In this document: positions 63,925 through 64,000 of the stretch, one piece after another
How positions within the stretch are numbered: position 1 is the first letter of the stretch
Layout: every line of letters starts with the position of its first letter
Origin: Fodinibius salicampi
GTDB taxonomy: Bacteria; Bacteroidota; Rhodothermia; Balneolales; Balneolaceae
Reading direction: 5' to 3'
Assembly (NCBI RefSeq): GCF_039545095.1
Contig: NZ_BAABRS010000001.1
Coordinates: 62,001-126,000 of the forward strand
DNA length: 64,000 nucleotides
Notes under the pieces: model-generated
What the model was told of the DNA's origin: nothing
Databases searched by the model: none
The model's input: the letters and a program-made list of their open reading frames with translations, nothing else
Made by a program: the position numbers and the translations under genes

Positions 63925-64000
63925 TCAGTTTTTTAGTTGAATGACCTCTTGTTGTAGCTGGATGTCAAAAAGAAGAAAACTGCTATACCTGATAAGAAAG
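63925..64000 (-). CDS. Possible C-terminal end of a reverse-strand gene, partial
   Basis: A reverse frame runs in from the right edge for 24 codons and ends in TGA at 63927-63925; the tail reads YSSFLLFDIQLQQEVIQLKN. Forward starts at 63940 and 63963 also stay open to the edge, so strand assignment is uncertain. No family can be assigned. Confidence 0.25.
   Translation of the reverse strand, partial: FLIRYSSFLLFDIQLQQEVIQLKN

Overview
The window comes from a moderately AT-rich member of the Bacteroidota/Balneolota side of the FCB group. The evidence is a SusC/SusD pair, PorV-type outer-membrane protein, many lipoproteins, an L21 with a C-terminal extension, few strong Shine-Dalgarno sequences, and overall gene content like that of halophilic Balneolaceae. 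The lineage is an inference from gene content; no 16S gene is present. I saw no tRNA, rRNA, CRISPR array, insertion sequence or prophage.

Positions 1-24700 are an arabinan/L-arabinose utilisation island. It holds a ThuA/sugar-dehydrogenase-like lipoprotein (partial), a FucP-type permease, SusC, SusD, a GH43 lipoprotein, a secreted aldose 1-epimerase, a GH51 arabinofuranosidase and a NUDIX-type regulator. These are followed by araB, araD, araA, a sodium:sugar symporter, a beta-phosphoglucomutase-like HAD phosphatase and two tandem GH43 arabinanases. The logic is: outer-membrane import of arabino-oligosaccharides (SusCD), cleavage to L-arabinose (GH43, GH51), anomer equilibration (GalM), uptake (symporter), then isomerisation, phosphorylation and epimerisation to D-xylulose 5-phosphate. 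A shared inverted repeat, AAGTGT-N7-ACACTT, recurs upstream of four transcription units of this island (2484, 4937, 4987, 15500, 24696). It is the best candidate operator for the local NUDIX regulator.

Positions 24800-46100 are mostly housekeeping and metabolism: a class II photolyase, purine nucleoside phosphorylase, an MBL hydrolase, PhoH (with a start-codon puzzle), Rpe, a PASTA protein, PorV, thiolase and a trans-sulfuration enzyme. Next come two paralogous TPR lipoproteins (one with a perfect 81-bp internal duplication), an alpha/beta hydrolase, RidA, an M23 peptidase, an FAH-family enzyme, ribosomal proteins L27 and L21, a HEAT/cyclophilin protein, a TolB-like propeller and a Dph6-like ATPase.

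Positions 46200-61300 carry a dCTP deaminase, a BFD-like [2Fe-2S] protein, RsmE, a C-terminal processing protease, HslV-HslU, RNase E/G, a DUF5694 protein, MurA with an orphan biotin carrier, two small hypotheticals, a DUF3108 protein, dUTPase and an MFS exporter. The window ends with a two-gene unit (61660-63914) that pairs a CarH-like cobalamin-binding protein with a soluble histidine kinase. It is a candidate B12-dependent light-sensing signalling module and, together with the operator network, the most interesting part of the window.
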